Assembly: GCF_024582835.1 (NCBI RefSeq)
Contig: NZ_CP102096.1
Span: forward strand, 930,001 to 994,000
Direction of reading: 5' to 3'
DNA: 64,000 bases
Source: Vibrio japonicus
GTDB taxonomy: Bacteria; Pseudomonadota; Gammaproteobacteria; Enterobacterales; Vibrionaceae
The notes beneath the pieces are model-generated. The model made no database searches, had not been told where the DNA came from, and saw only the letters and a list, made by a program, of their open reading frames with translations. How positions within the stretch are numbered: the first letter of the stretch is position 1; each line of letters begins with the position of its first letter. A program made the position numbers and the translations under genes. This document shows positions 31,542-41,900 of this stretch, in pieces.

Positions 31542-32672
31542 GTGACAAACGCTGCTGTACAATTAGATACTGATAGATTTAAGAAGTACACTGGCGGTAA
31601 AAATGCTTTGGTGGCTCAAGGAGGCGGCCAAAGAGGGATTTTTACAGCCGGAGTACTTGATGCTTTCATACTCTCCAACTTTGACCCTTTTGATGCCTTT
31701 TACGGTACGTCTGCAGGCGCACTTAATCTCAGCGCTTTCCTATGTCGTCAGCGTGGGATTGGCAAATCCTTCATATTAGACCTGACAACGACTCCTGAGT
31801 TTTTCCATCTGTTCAGTTACATTCGTAAGCGACAATTCTTAGGCTTGGACTGGGCTATGGACAAAATTACAGATTATCCCTATAGACTGGATATTGATCT
31901 CGGTAGGCGAGTCCTTGGTAATAGAGAAGCGTATGCCGCGGTGACAGACACAAAAAGGCTCATGGATCACTACTTACCGATGCTATCGCATGACTGGAAG
32001 AAAGTGCTGATTGCCACTTGTGCGATTCCAAGGCTGTATCATCAAGCCATTGAATTTGAACATGGTACGTATATTGATGGAGGCGTTTCGGCTTCCATTC
32101 CGGTTCAAGAAGCGTGGCGTAAAACAGCGCGCTGTATTGTTGTTATTCGAACGGAAGGGGAAGACCTTCTTCCCGAAGAAGATGTTGTCCCACAAGAGGA
32201 TCATATTGAGTGGTTTCGAGACTCATTTAACTCTCTTCAAGACCAGTGGCAACTTAAGTTATCTCAGTGGAAGAGCGACTGGAATGCATTTTTGAATGAA
32301 AGAGCGATGCAATCCAGGTTGCAGAAAATGAATCATCATAACGTAGAATTGCTAAATGGTGGTCGTTGGTTATTTGGTGCTGACGATATCTATAGACTGA
32401 GTCACCTGTTAGGTGAAAAGTTTGACTCAGGATTGGCAGACATGCTGATGGTTCACTATCAAACGTACGCCTTGACGCAGAACTTTTTGCACTCACCACC
32501 AGACGATTGCTTTATCGTCCAGATAAAACCCGACAAGCCGCTGCGTTCGAGCTCACTGATGAGCGAAAAAGAGGACCTTGTACACGATTATCACGTCGGC
32601 TTGGACGCAGGCTATCGTTTTGTTGATATGTACGCCACCAATGTCCCGAACCTGATTAACCTAGCAAAATAG
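31542..32672 (+). CDS. Patatin-like phospholipase, YjjU family
   Basis: 376 residues from GTG 31542. Patatin hallmarks are complete: oxyanion motif GGGQRGIFTAGVLD near 29, nucleophile Ser in YGTSAGAL near 65, and Asp of the dyad in DGGVSASIP near 188. The sequence resembles E. coli YjjU over its length (LSAFLCRQRG, ATCAIPRLYH, CIVVIRTEGED). No signal peptide, so a cytoplasmic or membrane-associated acyl hydrolase. The start is uncertain: the frame is open to TTG 31494 but that overlaps the preceding small gene; ATT or GTG near the AAGGA at 31512 are other options. Confidence 0.88.
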   Translation: MTNAAVQLDTDRFKKYTGGKNALVAQGGGQRGIFTAGVLDAFILSNFDPFDAFYGTSAGALNLSAFLCRQRGIGKSFILDLTTTPEFFHLFSYIRKRQFLGLDWAMDKITDYPYRLDIDLGRRVLGNREAYAAVTDTKRLMDHYLPMLSHDWKKVLIATCAIPRLYHQAIEFEHGTYIDGGVSASIPVQEAWRKTARCIVVIRTEGEDLLPEEDVVPQEDHIEWFRDSFNSLQDQWQLKLSQWKSDWNAFLNERAMQSRLQKMNHHNVELLNGGRWLFGADDIYRLSHLLGEKFDSGLADMLMVHYQTYALTQNFLHSPPDDCFIVQIKPDKPLRSSSLMSEKEDLVHDYHVGLDAGYRFVDMYATNVPNLINLAK

Positions 32673-32700
32673 GGAGCGGTGCTAGCTCCCTATATCTTGC
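32671..32700. terminator. Terminator between patatin gene and pykA
   Basis: AGGGAGC/GCTCCCT stem (32671-32677 with 32685-32691) whose left arm begins in the patatin stop codon. The minus-strand continuation TATTTTG gives a modest U-run for pykA. A second hairpin (32727-32733 with 32741-32747) spans the pykA stop codon. Confidence 0.6.
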
Positions 32701-32739
32701 TTCTGCATCTTATCTAGGTGTCTTAGCTGCGTATCTTAC

Positions 32740-34182
32740 TTACGCAGACAAGATTCGCATGCAGTTGGTTGAGCCTACGATATCCATGACATCACCTTGG
32801 GTAATGATGATGAGGTCACCATCATTAAGTAGTCCTCGTCGTTTGAGGGTAGCGACGGCATCTTGCGCCGTTTCAAGGCCAGTTTGGGCTTTGGTTTCGA
32901 AAAATACAGGGAAAACGCCACGATACAAAGCAGTCAGATTTAACGTGCTTTCATTGCGTGAGAGCGCAAAAATAGGTAAACCCGAACTTAAACGTGAGGT
33001 CATCAGCGCAGTTCGCCCTGACTCCGTGAGAGTGATAATACCTTTGATGCCTTTCATGTGGTTTGCAGCATACATGGTCGACATGGCAATGGTTTCTTCA
33101 CTGTTATCAAAGATCGAATCCAAGCGGTATCCGGAGCGATTAATTGCGGCCATTTTTTCCGCGCCAAGACAAACGTCAGACATAGAGCGCACGGTTTCTA
33201 CCGGGTATTTACCAGCAGCAGTTTCCCCTGATAGCATTACCGCATCCGTTCCATCCAGTACCGCATTCGCTACGTCCATGACCTCTGCACGTGTTGGCAT
33301 TGGGTTTTCAACCATTGATTCCATCATTTGAGTGGCGGTAATCACGGTTCGATTCAAGCTTCTGGCTCGTCGAATTAATTGCTTCTGCACGCCCACAAGT
33401 TCAGCATCACCAATCTCCACACCCAGATCGCCCCGAGCAACCATCACCGCATCTGACGCCAAAATGATGTCGTCAATATTCTCCTCGTTGGCGACAGTCT
33501 CGGCACGCTCCACTTTTGCTACTAAGCGAGTTGTTAAGCCTGCATCTCTCGCGAGTCGACGGGCGTGTTTCATATCTTCGCCATTACGAGGGAAGGAGAC
33601 AGCCAAATAATCCACTTTTAGCTCAGAGGCGAGTTTGATGTCGTTCTTGTCTTTCTCAGTCAGTGCATCCGCAGACAGGCCGCCGCCTTTTTTATTGATT
33701 CCTTTGTTGTTTGATAGTATCCCACCGATCAGAACTCGTGTTCTCACTTCAGTGTTGTTTACCCCAATGACCTGCAATTGGACGCGGCCATCATCGAGTA
33801 GCAAGATATCGCCACTAGAGACATCTTGAGGCAGCGCTTTGTAATCTAGACCGACAGAGTCTTTGGTGCCTTGCTCGGGTGCTAGTGCACTATCTAGAAT
33901 GAAGTTATCACCGACATTAAGTTCGACTTTTCCTTCTTTAAAAGTGGATACTCGAATTTTAGGCCCTTGCAGATCGCCCAAGATAGCCACGTGAGTTCCG
34001 AGTTTCGCGGCAATATTACGCACACGAGTTGCTCTTTGTCGGTGGTCGTCAGCTTTCCCGTGAGAGAAGTTCATCCGAACAACGTTGACACCAGCTTCGA
34101 TCATGGCTTCAAGTACGCCAGGTTTATCGGTTGATGGTCCTAGCGTAGCGACAATTTTTGTTCTTCTTAGAGGTGAGGTCAT
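32740..34182 (-). CDS. pykA: Pyruvate kinase II
   Basis: Last step of glycolysis. 480 residues, identical in length to E. coli PykA and closer to it than to PykF (start [30 protein letters not shown]). Active-site segment [14 protein letters not shown] near 200, Lys of the catalytic motif [16 protein letters not shown] near 270, and the C-terminal domain with the effector site. Convergent with the patatin gene and divergent from mlc. Confidence 0.94.
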   Translation of the reverse strand: MTSPLRRTKIVATLGPSTDKPGVLEAMIEAGVNVVRMNFSHGKADDHRQRATRVRNIAAKLGTHVAILGDLQGPKIRVSTFKEGKVELNVGDNFILDSALAPEQGTKDSVGLDYKALPQDVSSGDILLLDDGRVQLQVIGVNNTEVRTRVLIGGILSNNKGINKKGGGLSADALTEKDKNDIKLASELKVDYLAVSFPRNGEDMKHARRLARDAGLTTRLVAKVERAETVANEENIDDIILASDAVMVARGDLGVEIGDAELVGVQKQLIRRARSLNRTVITATQMMESMVENPMPTRAEVMDVANAVLDGTDAVMLSGETAAGKYPVETVRSMSDVCLGAEKMAAINRSGYRLDSIFDNSEETIAMSTMYAANHMKGIKGIITLTESGRTALMTSRLSSGLPIFALSRNESTLNLTALYRGVFPVFFETKAQTGLETAQDAVATLKRRGLLNDGDLIIITQGDVMDIVGSTNCMRILSA

Positions 34183-34419
34183 TCTTAGCTCCTTGAACTA
34201 TCAAAGCGTGATTAGTTATGAGTGTAGTCTGGTGGCAAAAACAGATATTTATTAACGCAAAAAAATAGAGAACTAAATGTGACAAAGGCAGTACGATTTG
34301 ATGAACTACACAAAGAATCATGTTTATACGTGACACTTGTCACGGCTGTGTATCAAAGCTCTTCACAATTACTTCGCAAAGTAAAAAAATTAGCCGGTTG
34401 TTGATATTCGGAGCATCCT
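34183..34419. promoter_or_regulatory. Divergent pykA/mlc promoter region with a dyad
   Basis: 237 bases. A near-perfect inverted repeat CGTGACA-CT-TGTCACG at 34329-34344 lies about 75 bases before mlc. It is not a CRP, FNR or HexR consensus that I recognise. A lone TGTGA half-site occurs at 34277. Which regulator binds is unknown. Confidence 0.35.
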
Positions 34420-35637
34420 ATGTACATGGCTCAACCTGGCCATATTGATCATATCAAGCAGGTCAATGCTGGCCGTGTATATAAACTCATTGATCAAAAA
34501 GGCCCTATTTCCCGCATTGATTTGTCTAAAGAAAGTGAACTTGCACCAGCAAGCATTACCAAAATCACTCGAGAACTGATTGAAGCGCACTTAATTCATG
34601 AAACGACGGTTCAGGAAGCGATCAGTCGTGGTCGTCCTGCGGTGGGCCTACAAGTGAATAACGAAGGCTGGCAGTTTCTTTCGATGCGTTTAGGTCGCGG
34701 TTACCTCACTATCGCTCTACATGAGCTAGGTGGGGATGTACTGATCGATACAAAGATAGACATTCATGAAATTGATCAAGAAGACGTACTGGCTCGCCTG
34801 CTGCACGAAATCGATGAGTTTTTCCAAACGTACGCAGACCAACTTGATCGAGTCACTAGTATTGCACTGACGCTGCCAGGTCTGGTGAATTCTGAACAGG
34901 GCGTAGTACTGCAGATGCCGCACTACAATGTTGAGAACTTAGCTCTCGGACCAGAAATCTTTAAAGCGACAGGTCTCCCGGTTTTTATTGCGAATGATAC
35001 ACGTGCATGGGCATTGGCAGAGAAGCTGTTTGGTCACTCTAAAGAGAATGAAAACTCAGTTCTTATTTCTATCCATCACGGGGTAGGTGCCGGGATTGTA
35101 CTCGATGGTCGAGTTCTGCAAGGCCGTCACGGTAACATTGGTGAGCTTGGGCATATTCAAATCGATCCCAACGGAAAGTTATGTCATTGCGGTAATCGCG
35201 GTTGTCTTGAAACGGTCGCAAGTTCGCAGGCGATTCGGGACGAAGTCTCAGCGCGTATTGAAAACGGCGAAGCTTCATCGTTATCTGAGCTCGAAGAAAT
35301 CTCAGTAGAAGACATTTGTGAAGCGGCAGAAAATGGCGACCCGTTAGCGGTTGATGTGATTGAAAAGCTTGGACGTTACTTGGGCTCAGCCATCTCTATC
35401 GTGATTAACCTGTTTAACCCAGAGAAAATTTTGATTGGTGGGGCAATCAACCAAGCGAAAGAGGTCCTGTATCCTGCGATTCAAAAATGTATCGAAGAGC
35501 AGAGTTTACCTGTTTACCACCGCGATCTTGAGCTGGTGGAATCTCGTTTCTACAAGCAAGCCACTATGCCGGGCGCGGCTTTGATTAAGCAAGCTTTATA
35601 TGATGGTTTGCTCTTGATGAAAGTCATCGAAGGCTAA
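34420..35637 (+). CDS. mlc: Global sugar PTS repressor Mlc (ROK family)
   Basis: Represses ptsG and other PTS genes when glucose is absent; is sequestered by dephosphorylated PtsG at the membrane. 405 residues (E. coli 406). Starts as Mlc does (QPGHIDHIKQVNAGRVYKLI); winged helix in ISRIDLSKESELAPASITKI; ROK domain with zinc ligands GHIQIDPNGKLCHCGNRGC near 245-263. ATG 34420 has CGGAG about 8 bases upstream; ATG 34426 is an alternative. Its presence close to ptsG, its main target, is noteworthy, although the two are separately transcribed. Confidence 0.95.
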   Translation: MYMAQPGHIDHIKQVNAGRVYKLIDQKGPISRIDLSKESELAPASITKITRELIEAHLIHETTVQEAISRGRPAVGLQVNNEGWQFLSMRLGRGYLTIALHELGGDVLIDTKIDIHEIDQEDVLARLLHEIDEFFQTYADQLDRVTSIALTLPGLVNSEQGVVLQMPHYNVENLALGPEIFKATGLPVFIANDTRAWALAEKLFGHSKENENSVLISIHHGVGAGIVLDGRVLQGRHGNIGELGHIQIDPNGKLCHCGNRGCLETVASSQAIRDEVSARIENGEASSLSELEEISVEDICEAAENGDPLAVDVIEKLGRYLGSAISIVINLFNPEKILIGGAINQAKEVLYPAIQKCIEEQSLPVYHRDLELVESRFYKQATMPGAALIKQALYDGLLLMKVIEG

Positions 35638-35672
35638 TCTGACTCCCCTAATTATCTTTTCTTCATAGCGAA

Positions 35673-35770
35673 TTCAATATCATGTTGATAACATGCAACA
35701 TGATATTGATAGCTTTATCTATACCAAGTTGTATTGTGATTGTGTTGACGCCGCTCTCTAATTCGGCGTC
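35673..35770 (+). promoter_or_regulatory. Two strong inverted repeats ahead of cheV
   Basis: A perfect 14-bp inverted repeat (35674-35687 with 35696-35709; arms TCAATATCATGTTG and its complement) and, 38 bases on, a perfect 7-bp GC-rich stem GACGCCG/CGGCGTC (35747-35753 with 35764-35770). Neither has a proper T-run. The first may end mlc transcription or be an operator; the second, 100 bases before the cheV ATG, may be a weak terminator or leader structure. Confidence 0.45.
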
Positions 35771-35870
35771 TTCAGAGGATCGAGATAAAATTTATTGGCT
35801 TTGGTATTAGTTTTTGTTTTAGTCTTTGGTTAATCTTATTCAGTTTGTAACCCATTGTTAGAGAAGCAGT

Positions 35871-36818
35871 ATGTCTGGAGTTTTAAATACGGTCGATCAG
35901 CGAACCAATCTGGTTGGTGAAAACCGCTTAGAGTTGTTGCTATTTAGTCTTAACAGCAGACAAGTCTTTGCCATTAACGTATTTAAGGTACGTGAGGTGA
36001 TTAAAGTGCCACCTCTTACTAAAATGCCGGGCTCACACCACAATATTAAAGGCGTAGCCTCTTTACGTGGTGTTTCTGTACCAGTGATTGATTTACGCAG
36101 CGCGATTGGTTTCCCACCATCACGTCTGGAAAACCAAGAGCAAAACTTGATCATTACCGAGTACAACCGCACTGTTCAGGGCTTTTTAGTCGGTCAAGTA
36201 CGTAACATAGTCAATACTGCATGGACGGAAATCCAGCCGCCACCAAAAACAGCGGGGCGCTCTACATACCTAACTGCGATCACCAAAATGACGGATGGTG
36301 AGACACAAGAGATCGTTGAAATTATTGATGTAGAAAAGGTCTTAGCGGAAATCATTGATTATGATGTGTCGATCTCTGAAGGTGTACTTGATGAAGAGCT
36401 AGCTGGGCAAATGGTTGGTCGCAACGTGCTGATTGTTGATGACTCGTCAACCGCACGTGCGCAGATCAAAGGCACGCTTTCGCAGTTGGGTTTGAATATT
36501 ATCGAGTGTCGCGATGGACTAGAAGCATTCCGAACGCTGCAATCTTGGTGTGACAGTGGTAAAGATGTAGAAAATGAACTGCTGATGATGATCACGGATG
36601 CAGAAATGCCGGAGATGGATGGTTATAAGCTGACTTATGAAGTTCGTAACGACCCACGTATGAAAGATCTGTTTATTACTCTGAATACGTCTTTGAGTGG
36701 CAGCTTTAATGAGGCGATGGTGAAGAAGGTCGGCTGTGACCGATTCATCTCCAAGTTCCAGCCAGATTTATTAGTGCAAGTGGCACAAGACCGACTACGA
36801 GACGTACTAAACAAGTAA
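35871..36818 (+). CDS. cheV: Chemotaxis coupling protein CheV (CheW-REC)
   Basis: 315 residues. N-terminal CheW domain (about 18-160; FAINVFKVREVIKVPP, GVASLRGVSVPVIDLRSAIG), then a receiver domain (about 183-310) with acidic pocket IVDDSS, phospho-acceptor Asp in MITDAEMPEMDG near 243 and Lys in FISKFQPD. It couples chemoreceptors to CheA and its receiver can tune this. Alone here, without cheAWYR or a receptor gene, so it acts in trans; vibrios usually have several CheV copies. Confidence 0.93.
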   Translation: MSGVLNTVDQRTNLVGENRLELLLFSLNSRQVFAINVFKVREVIKVPPLTKMPGSHHNIKGVASLRGVSVPVIDLRSAIGFPPSRLENQEQNLIITEYNRTVQGFLVGQVRNIVNTAWTEIQPPPKTAGRSTYLTAITKMTDGETQEIVEIIDVEKVLAEIIDYDVSISEGVLDEELAGQMVGRNVLIVDDSSTARAQIKGTLSQLGLNIIECRDGLEAFRTLQSWCDSGKDVENELLMMITDAEMPEMDGYKLTYEVRNDPRMKDLFITLNTSLSGSFNEAMVKKVGCDRFISKFQPDLLVQVAQDRLRDVLNK

Positions 36819-36837
36819 GTACCAATCAAAAGAAGAG

Positions 36838-36862
36838 AAGGGAGCGATTAGGCTCCCTTTGT
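36838..36862 (+). terminator. cheV terminator
   Basis: AAGGGAGC/GCTCCCTT stem (36838-36845 with 36852-36859), six-base loop, then TTTG TTGTATTT. Confidence 0.75.
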
Positions 36863-37010
36863 TGTATTTGCTGCCACGCTAATTTACTTGGTGTGATTAT
36901 TGGTAGTCGCAAAGAAGTAAATTGTTTAGTTCCATTCCAAACCGGAAAAGGAGTATACACATGTTTTGGTAGTGTCAGCTTACCTTAGTATTTCTAATGG
37001 TATATCAGGC

Positions 37011-37910
37011 TCAATTGACTATATTTTCTTGGTGCTTTAAATGTTCAATGAATATTGGAATTTTTTTAGCCAAATGCTTCCTCGAAGAATAAAAAGCATA
37101 CAGCACCAAATCATCAGGCCGATACTCCATCTCGACCACCTCCAAAGTGCCTGAACATATCTCAGCTTGGCAAAACTCTATAGGTAGTATCGCAAGACCT
37201 AAACCAGATTCAGCCCCTATTTTGGCAAGATGCCCGCTGTTTACTTTAAAGGAAGAGTGTACTTTTTGAGTAATAAGTTCACCCTTAGCATTTTTGAATA
37301 TCCACGGAGTTCCATTTATGGCGGTAAAACTACTGATACATGGAATATGTTTCAAATCCGTAATCTGAAAAGGTCTGGGAACGCTCTGTAGGATTTTTGG
37401 GGATGCTACAACTGCACTTGGCCAGCGTTTAATCTCCTTTGCTACCCAATTATTGTCTTCGAGCTTACCTCGATGAAAGCTCAAAACGATGTCAAACCCA
37501 TCAAGTAAGTCCTCTTTCGGACTTATGCTTGTATCGCAACATAATGAAACAGAGGGATGCTGAGTACAAAAAGAAACCACTGCTTGGGCTAACGCGGGCG
37601 AGTCAGGCATTAAAACCTTAAGTTGTCCCATGACTTCTTGAGAGTGCTGAGTCACTTCTTCAAGCGCATCGTTAAGCTTGTCCAGCAATGGCTGTGTGCG
37701 TAAATAAAGATGTTCTCCTGCATCTGTCGGAGTGATTCTGCGTGTGGTCCTGTCAAACAGTCGTGTATTCAGTCTTTCTTCCAACAAAGCGATATGGCGG
37801 CTGACGTTTGACGTCGGCAAACCTAGAAATTCAGCAGCCCGTTTAAAGCTGTTGTTCTCATAGATACAGTGAAAACTTTTTAACCACTGTTGATCAATTT
37901 TATCAAGCAT
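37011..37910 (-). CDS. LysR family transcriptional regulator
   Basis: 299 residues from ATG 37910 (a TTG five codons earlier would overlap more of the promoter region). N-terminal winged helix-turn-helix ([29 protein letters not shown], split by position about 19-47), linker helix, then a periplasmic-binding-like effector domain beginning near 88 ([17 protein letters not shown]). It resembles the CrgA-like LysR group that lack oxidation cysteines as sensors, although several Cys are present (near 118, 129). Divergent from the accD paralogue with only 111 bases between start codons, the classic arrangement for a regulator and its target. The inducer is not known. It sits between cheV and the accD paralogue. 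Confidence 0.88.
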   Translation of the reverse strand: MLDKIDQQWLKSFHCIYENNSFKRAAEFLGLPTSNVSRHIALLEERLNTRLFDRTTRRITPTDAGEHLYLRTQPLLDKLNDALEEVTQHSQEVMGQLKVLMPDSPALAQAVVSFCTQHPSVSLCCDTSISPKEDLLDGFDIVLSFHRGKLEDNNWVAKEIKRWPSAVVASPKILQSVPRPFQITDLKHIPCISSFTAINGTPWIFKNAKGELITQKVHSSFKVNSGHLAKIGAESGLGLAILPIEFCQAEICSGTLEVVEMEYRPDDLVLYAFYSSRKHLAKKIPIFIEHLKHQENIVN

Positions 37911-37974
37911 CTCATTCAGTCCCAAATTGTGGGATTATCAAACCAAGAATCAACACTTTATTACCAGAAACAGG

Positions 37975-38014
37975 CTTATACAATGCATATCATTAAATAT
38001 ATGTACTGTATAAG
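37975..38014. promoter_or_regulatory. 40-bp dyad between lysR and accD paralogue, overlapping the accD ribosome binding site
   Basis: Symmetric about 37994/37995. Outer arms CTTATACA (37975-37982) and TGTATAAG (38007-38014) pair perfectly; inner arms CATAT (37986-37990) and ATATG (37999-38003) also pair; 16 of 20 base pairs match in all. The right outer arm contains most of the AAGG (38012-38015) that should be the ribosome binding site of accD at 38022. It may be the LysR operator (contains T-N11-A spacing) and, in RNA, a hairpin that hides the ribosome binding site. Confidence 0.55.
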
Positions 38015-38021
38015 GCTTCCC

Positions 38022-38909
38022 ATGAGTTGGTTAGAAAAGCTATTAGATAAAAAGAATATAATTAATTCGCGTAAAGCGTCGATCCCAGAGGGAATATGGA
38101 CAAAATGCCCCTCTTGTGACCAAGTCTTATACCGTGTAGCTCTTGAAGAGAGTCTAGCGGTATGTCCAAAATGCGATCATTATATGAGGTTAGCAGCACG
38201 CCAACGCTTAGACAGTTTTTTGGATAAAGGAGAGCGAATTGAAATTGCCAGTGAACTTGAACCGAAAGATTTGCTGAATTTTAAGGACCTGAAACGATAT
38301 ACGGAACGCATTGCGCTAGCTCAGAAAAGTACAGGAGAAAAAGATGCGCTAGTTGTGATGAAAGGAAAACTGATGGGATTACCTGTGGTTGCTTGCGCAT
38401 TCGAGTTCTCTTTTATGGCAGGCTCGATGGGCTCAGTTGTAGGTGCACGTTTCGTTCGGGCAGTTGAAGCGGCTATAGATTCAAATTGTGGATTGGTATG
38501 CTTTTCTGCTTGTGGTGGTGCTCGAATGCAAGAGTCGCTAATGGCTCTGATGCAAATGGCCAAAACCAGTGCTGCTTTGAATCAATTATCAATGGCTAAA
38601 TTACCCTATATATCGGTACTGACAGATCAGACTTATGGTGGAGTCTCTGCAAGCTTAGCGATGTTAGGTGACATCAACATTGGAGAGCCCAAGGCAAGAA
38701 TCGGATTTGCGGGGCGCCGTGTTATAGAACAAACCGTTCGAGAAAAGTTACCCGAAAGCTTTCAACAGAGTGAGTTTCTCCTAGAGCATGGTGCTCTCGA
38801 TATGATTGTGGATAGGCGTGATATGCGAAAACGAGTTGGGGGACTAATAGCTAAAATGACAAATACAATTATTCCGTCGGATAAGAATATGAAGCTTGAT
38901 CGTTCATGA
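38022..38909 (+). CDS. Divergent acetyl-CoA carboxylase carboxyltransferase beta subunit (AccD paralogue)
   Basis: 295 residues (E. coli AccD 304). From ATG 38022 the N-terminus SWLEKLL and zinc ribbon (Cys29, 32, 48, 51 in TKCPSC and VCPKC) match AccD; the frame upstream to 37890 has no conserved sequence. The crotonase-like core is intact ([32 protein letters not shown]). Differences from E. coli AccD, counted by eye: TDPTMGG reads TDQTYGG, so E. coli Met203 is Tyr205 and Pro201 is Gln; GPRVIEQ reads GRRVIEQ; FMGGSMG reads FMAGSMG; FSASGG reads FSACGG. The usual accD neighbours (truA, folC, dedA type) are absent; instead it faces a LysR gene and the imuA-imuB-dnaE2 cassette. AGG, AGA and ATA codons are used more than in the fab genes. 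I infer an extra copy rather than the housekeeping accD. Its AccA partner must come from elsewhere. Confidence 0.88.
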   Translation: MSWLEKLLDKKNIINSRKASIPEGIWTKCPSCDQVLYRVALEESLAVCPKCDHYMRLAARQRLDSFLDKGERIEIASELEPKDLLNFKDLKRYTERIALAQKSTGEKDALVVMKGKLMGLPVVACAFEFSFMAGSMGSVVGARFVRAVEAAIDSNCGLVCFSACGGARMQESLMALMQMAKTSAALNQLSMAKLPYISVLTDQTYGGVSASLAMLGDINIGEPKARIGFAGRRVIEQTVREKLPESFQQSEFLLEHGALDMIVDRRDMRKRVGGLIAKMTNTIIPSDKNMKLDRS

Positions 38910-38917
38910 ACCAAGGA

Positions 38918-41900
38918 CTAATGAAAATCCCGTGATTTACTTTGTAGCCCTTGCAGCTTATTTGTCATATCAATCAGTCGGCCTGCGATGATGTGTGTGA
39001 CTTCGCCTTCACGCTCTAAGGTGCCTTTTACCATTAACACTTTAGCGGTCAAATAAGCTTGCTTTTGCGCTCTGGCTGTTGCTTGCCACACGACAACATT
39101 CATATTCCCTGTATCATCCTCAAGAGTGAAAAATGTCACCCCCGCGGCCGTACCCGGTGCTTGTTTACCTGTCACGACGCCAACTACTGTCACTAACGAT
39201 TGGTGCGGTTTTTCTACTAGTTCTTGCATACGGCAAAAACGGCCGAGTTGTCCAGCTTGGTCGAGCAAAGTGATCGGGTGCTGATTTAAAGAAAGTCCCG
39301 TTGCGGCGTAGTCTTCCAATAAGGTCTGAACGTCTGACGGCGCTTGCACCGTATAAGGTTCCGGCTCTTCTACCTGACTGAATAATGGCAAATCGGATAA
39401 CGAATCCATCATCGACCAGCGAGTTTGGTAGCGGTTATTGGCGATAGATTGCATCGCATCGGCGGAAGCGAGCAGTTCAATATCACGACGGCTCAGGCCA
39501 ATATGTTTCAGTTGCGAGGGATGGCTGAACCCTTTGCCCGCGCGGGCTTTTATCAGTTGTCGGCTGCTGTCGGGGCTAAAGCCTTTGACTTGTCTAAAGC
39601 CAAGACGAATCGCGAGCTGCTTCCCGCATCGCACCACCTGATGATCGTGTAAAGACTGGTTCACGCAGATAGGCAGTATTAACACATTGTGTCGGCGGGC
39701 GTCTTGCACCAACTGTGAGGCGCTGTAAAACCCCATAGGTAAGCTATTAAGCAGGGAGGCGTAAAAGGCTTCAGGATAATAGTATTTCAGCCATGCCGAG
39801 CAATAAGCCAGAACCGCAAAAGAAGCGGAATGACTCTCAGGAAAACCGTATTCGCCGAAGCCCATAATTTGGTCAAAAATCCGCTCGGCAAACTCTTGTT
39901 CGTAGCCACGGCTGAGCATGCCGTCGATCAGCTTATTCTTAAATTTGACCAAGTCACCGGTTTTCTTCCATGAGGCCATGGCGCGGCGCAGTTGGTCTGC
40001 TTCACCGCCGCTAAAACCTGCGGCAACCATCGCCAGTTTGATCACCTGTTCCTGAAAGATAGGTACGCCCATGGTGCGCTCGAGCACCTCTTCAACTTCT
40101 TTAGAAGGGTAGGTGACAGGTTCGATACCATCACGGCGTTTTAAAAACGGATGCACCATATCGCCTTGGATTGGGCCGGGACGGACTATCGCAATTTGTA
40201 CCACCAAGTCGTAGTACGTTTTGGGTTTTAACCTTGGCAGCATGCTCATTTGTGCGCGCGATTCAATCTGAAACACTCCGATGGTATCGGCTTTCTGAAT
40301 CATGCCGTATACGTCTTTGTCATCCTGCTTGCGGGTAATTTCCGCAATGGATAATTCGGTGTGATGCAGTCGTTTGACCAAATCAAAGCACTTACGAATA
40401 GCGGTCAACATGCCGAGTGCCAAGACATCAACTTTGAGCAGTTTTAAGCTCTCTAAATCGTCTTTGTCCCATTGGATGACGGTTCGATCTGCCATCGCGG
40501 CGTTCTCGACGGGTACTAGTTCATAGAGTGGCCCAGCGGCAATGACAAAGCCACCCACATGCTGGGAAAGGTGACGTGGAAAGCCGAGTATTTCGTTAAC
40601 CAGTGAAATAAACTGCTCGCCCTTCATCGAAGATGGTTCTAAGCCAAGCTCGGTAATCTGCGCTTGCCAGCCGAGAGAACGGTCGCGGCGGTTCACGTTT
40701 TTAATAAAGTAATCGAGTTGGCTTTCTTCTATCCCCAGCGCTTTGCCGACATCACGTACCGCGCTTTTAAAGCGATACGAGATCACTGTCGCAGCTAATG
40801 CGGCGCGTTCACGACCGTATTTTTGATAGATGTATTGAATCACTTCTTCGCGGCGTTCGTGCTCGAAGTCGACATCAATATCCGGCGGCTCATCGCGCTC
40901 TTTACTGATGAAACGTTCAAACAACACCGAGATCTGTCGTGGGTCGACAGCGGTGATCTCAAGGCAGTAACACACCACAGAGTTCGCCGCAGAGCCGCGT
41001 CCTTGGTAGAGAATCCGGTTTCGCTTGGCGAACATCACAATGTCGTGAATAGTCAAAAAGTAAAACGGGTAATTCAGCTCCTCAATAAGCTCAAGCTCTT
41101 TATGAATGGTGCCTTCTAACAGAGCAGATGTTCCCTCTGGAAAACGAATCGCTTTGCCTTTCTCTACGAGCTTGCGTAGGTAGCTCATTGGCGTTTCACC
41201 GTCTGGGACTAACTCGCTTGGGTATTCATATTTCAGCTCACTCAAACAGAATTGGCAGCGCTCAGCGATACGCACACTTTCGTCAAGCCACTCAGGCTTA
41301 AACAGCTTGGCGAGTTTGTCTTTACTGCGCAGAGTGCGTTCAGTATTGGTGAGTAAGTCGGCTCCCATGTGGTCAACACTGTTGCCGTGCTTGATTGCGG
41401 TAAGCACATGCTGCAGAGGTAATCGCGTGGCAGTGTGCATCAGTACGCCACCACAAGCGGTGATAGGCAGAGAAAGCTCCTGCGCAAGACGCTCACAATG
41501 CTGTAAGTAGGCTTTGTCTTTGGCATCCAAATGGCGCTGTACGCCGAGCCATAGGCGGTGATTATGGTGCTGTGAGAGCCATTGTCCCCATTTTCTATCG
41601 CTGGGTTTGTCACTCGGAAGCCAAAGTAACAAACAATGTTTTACCGACATCAAATCCCATTCAGAAAGCTGGTATTGGCCTTTTTCTGAACGTCTGCGGG
41701 CATTGGTGATGATCCGGCATAACTCGGCATAGGCTTCACGGTTTGGGCAAAGCAGCACGACCTGACACTCCTGATTGAGCCAAAACATGCTGCCGATGAT
41801 CAGCTTGATCGCCAGTTGATGTTGATTCATCGCGGTATAGGCGCGAACTACGCCTGCGACCGAGCACTCATCGGTAATCGCTAATGAGTGATAGCGGAGA

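Noticed and set aside
37890..38021. N-terminal extension of the accD paralogue (longest open frame)
   Set aside because: Translates to non-conserved sequence that crosses the dyad and overlaps lysR; the AccD-like N-terminus and a ribosome binding site belong to ATG 38022.
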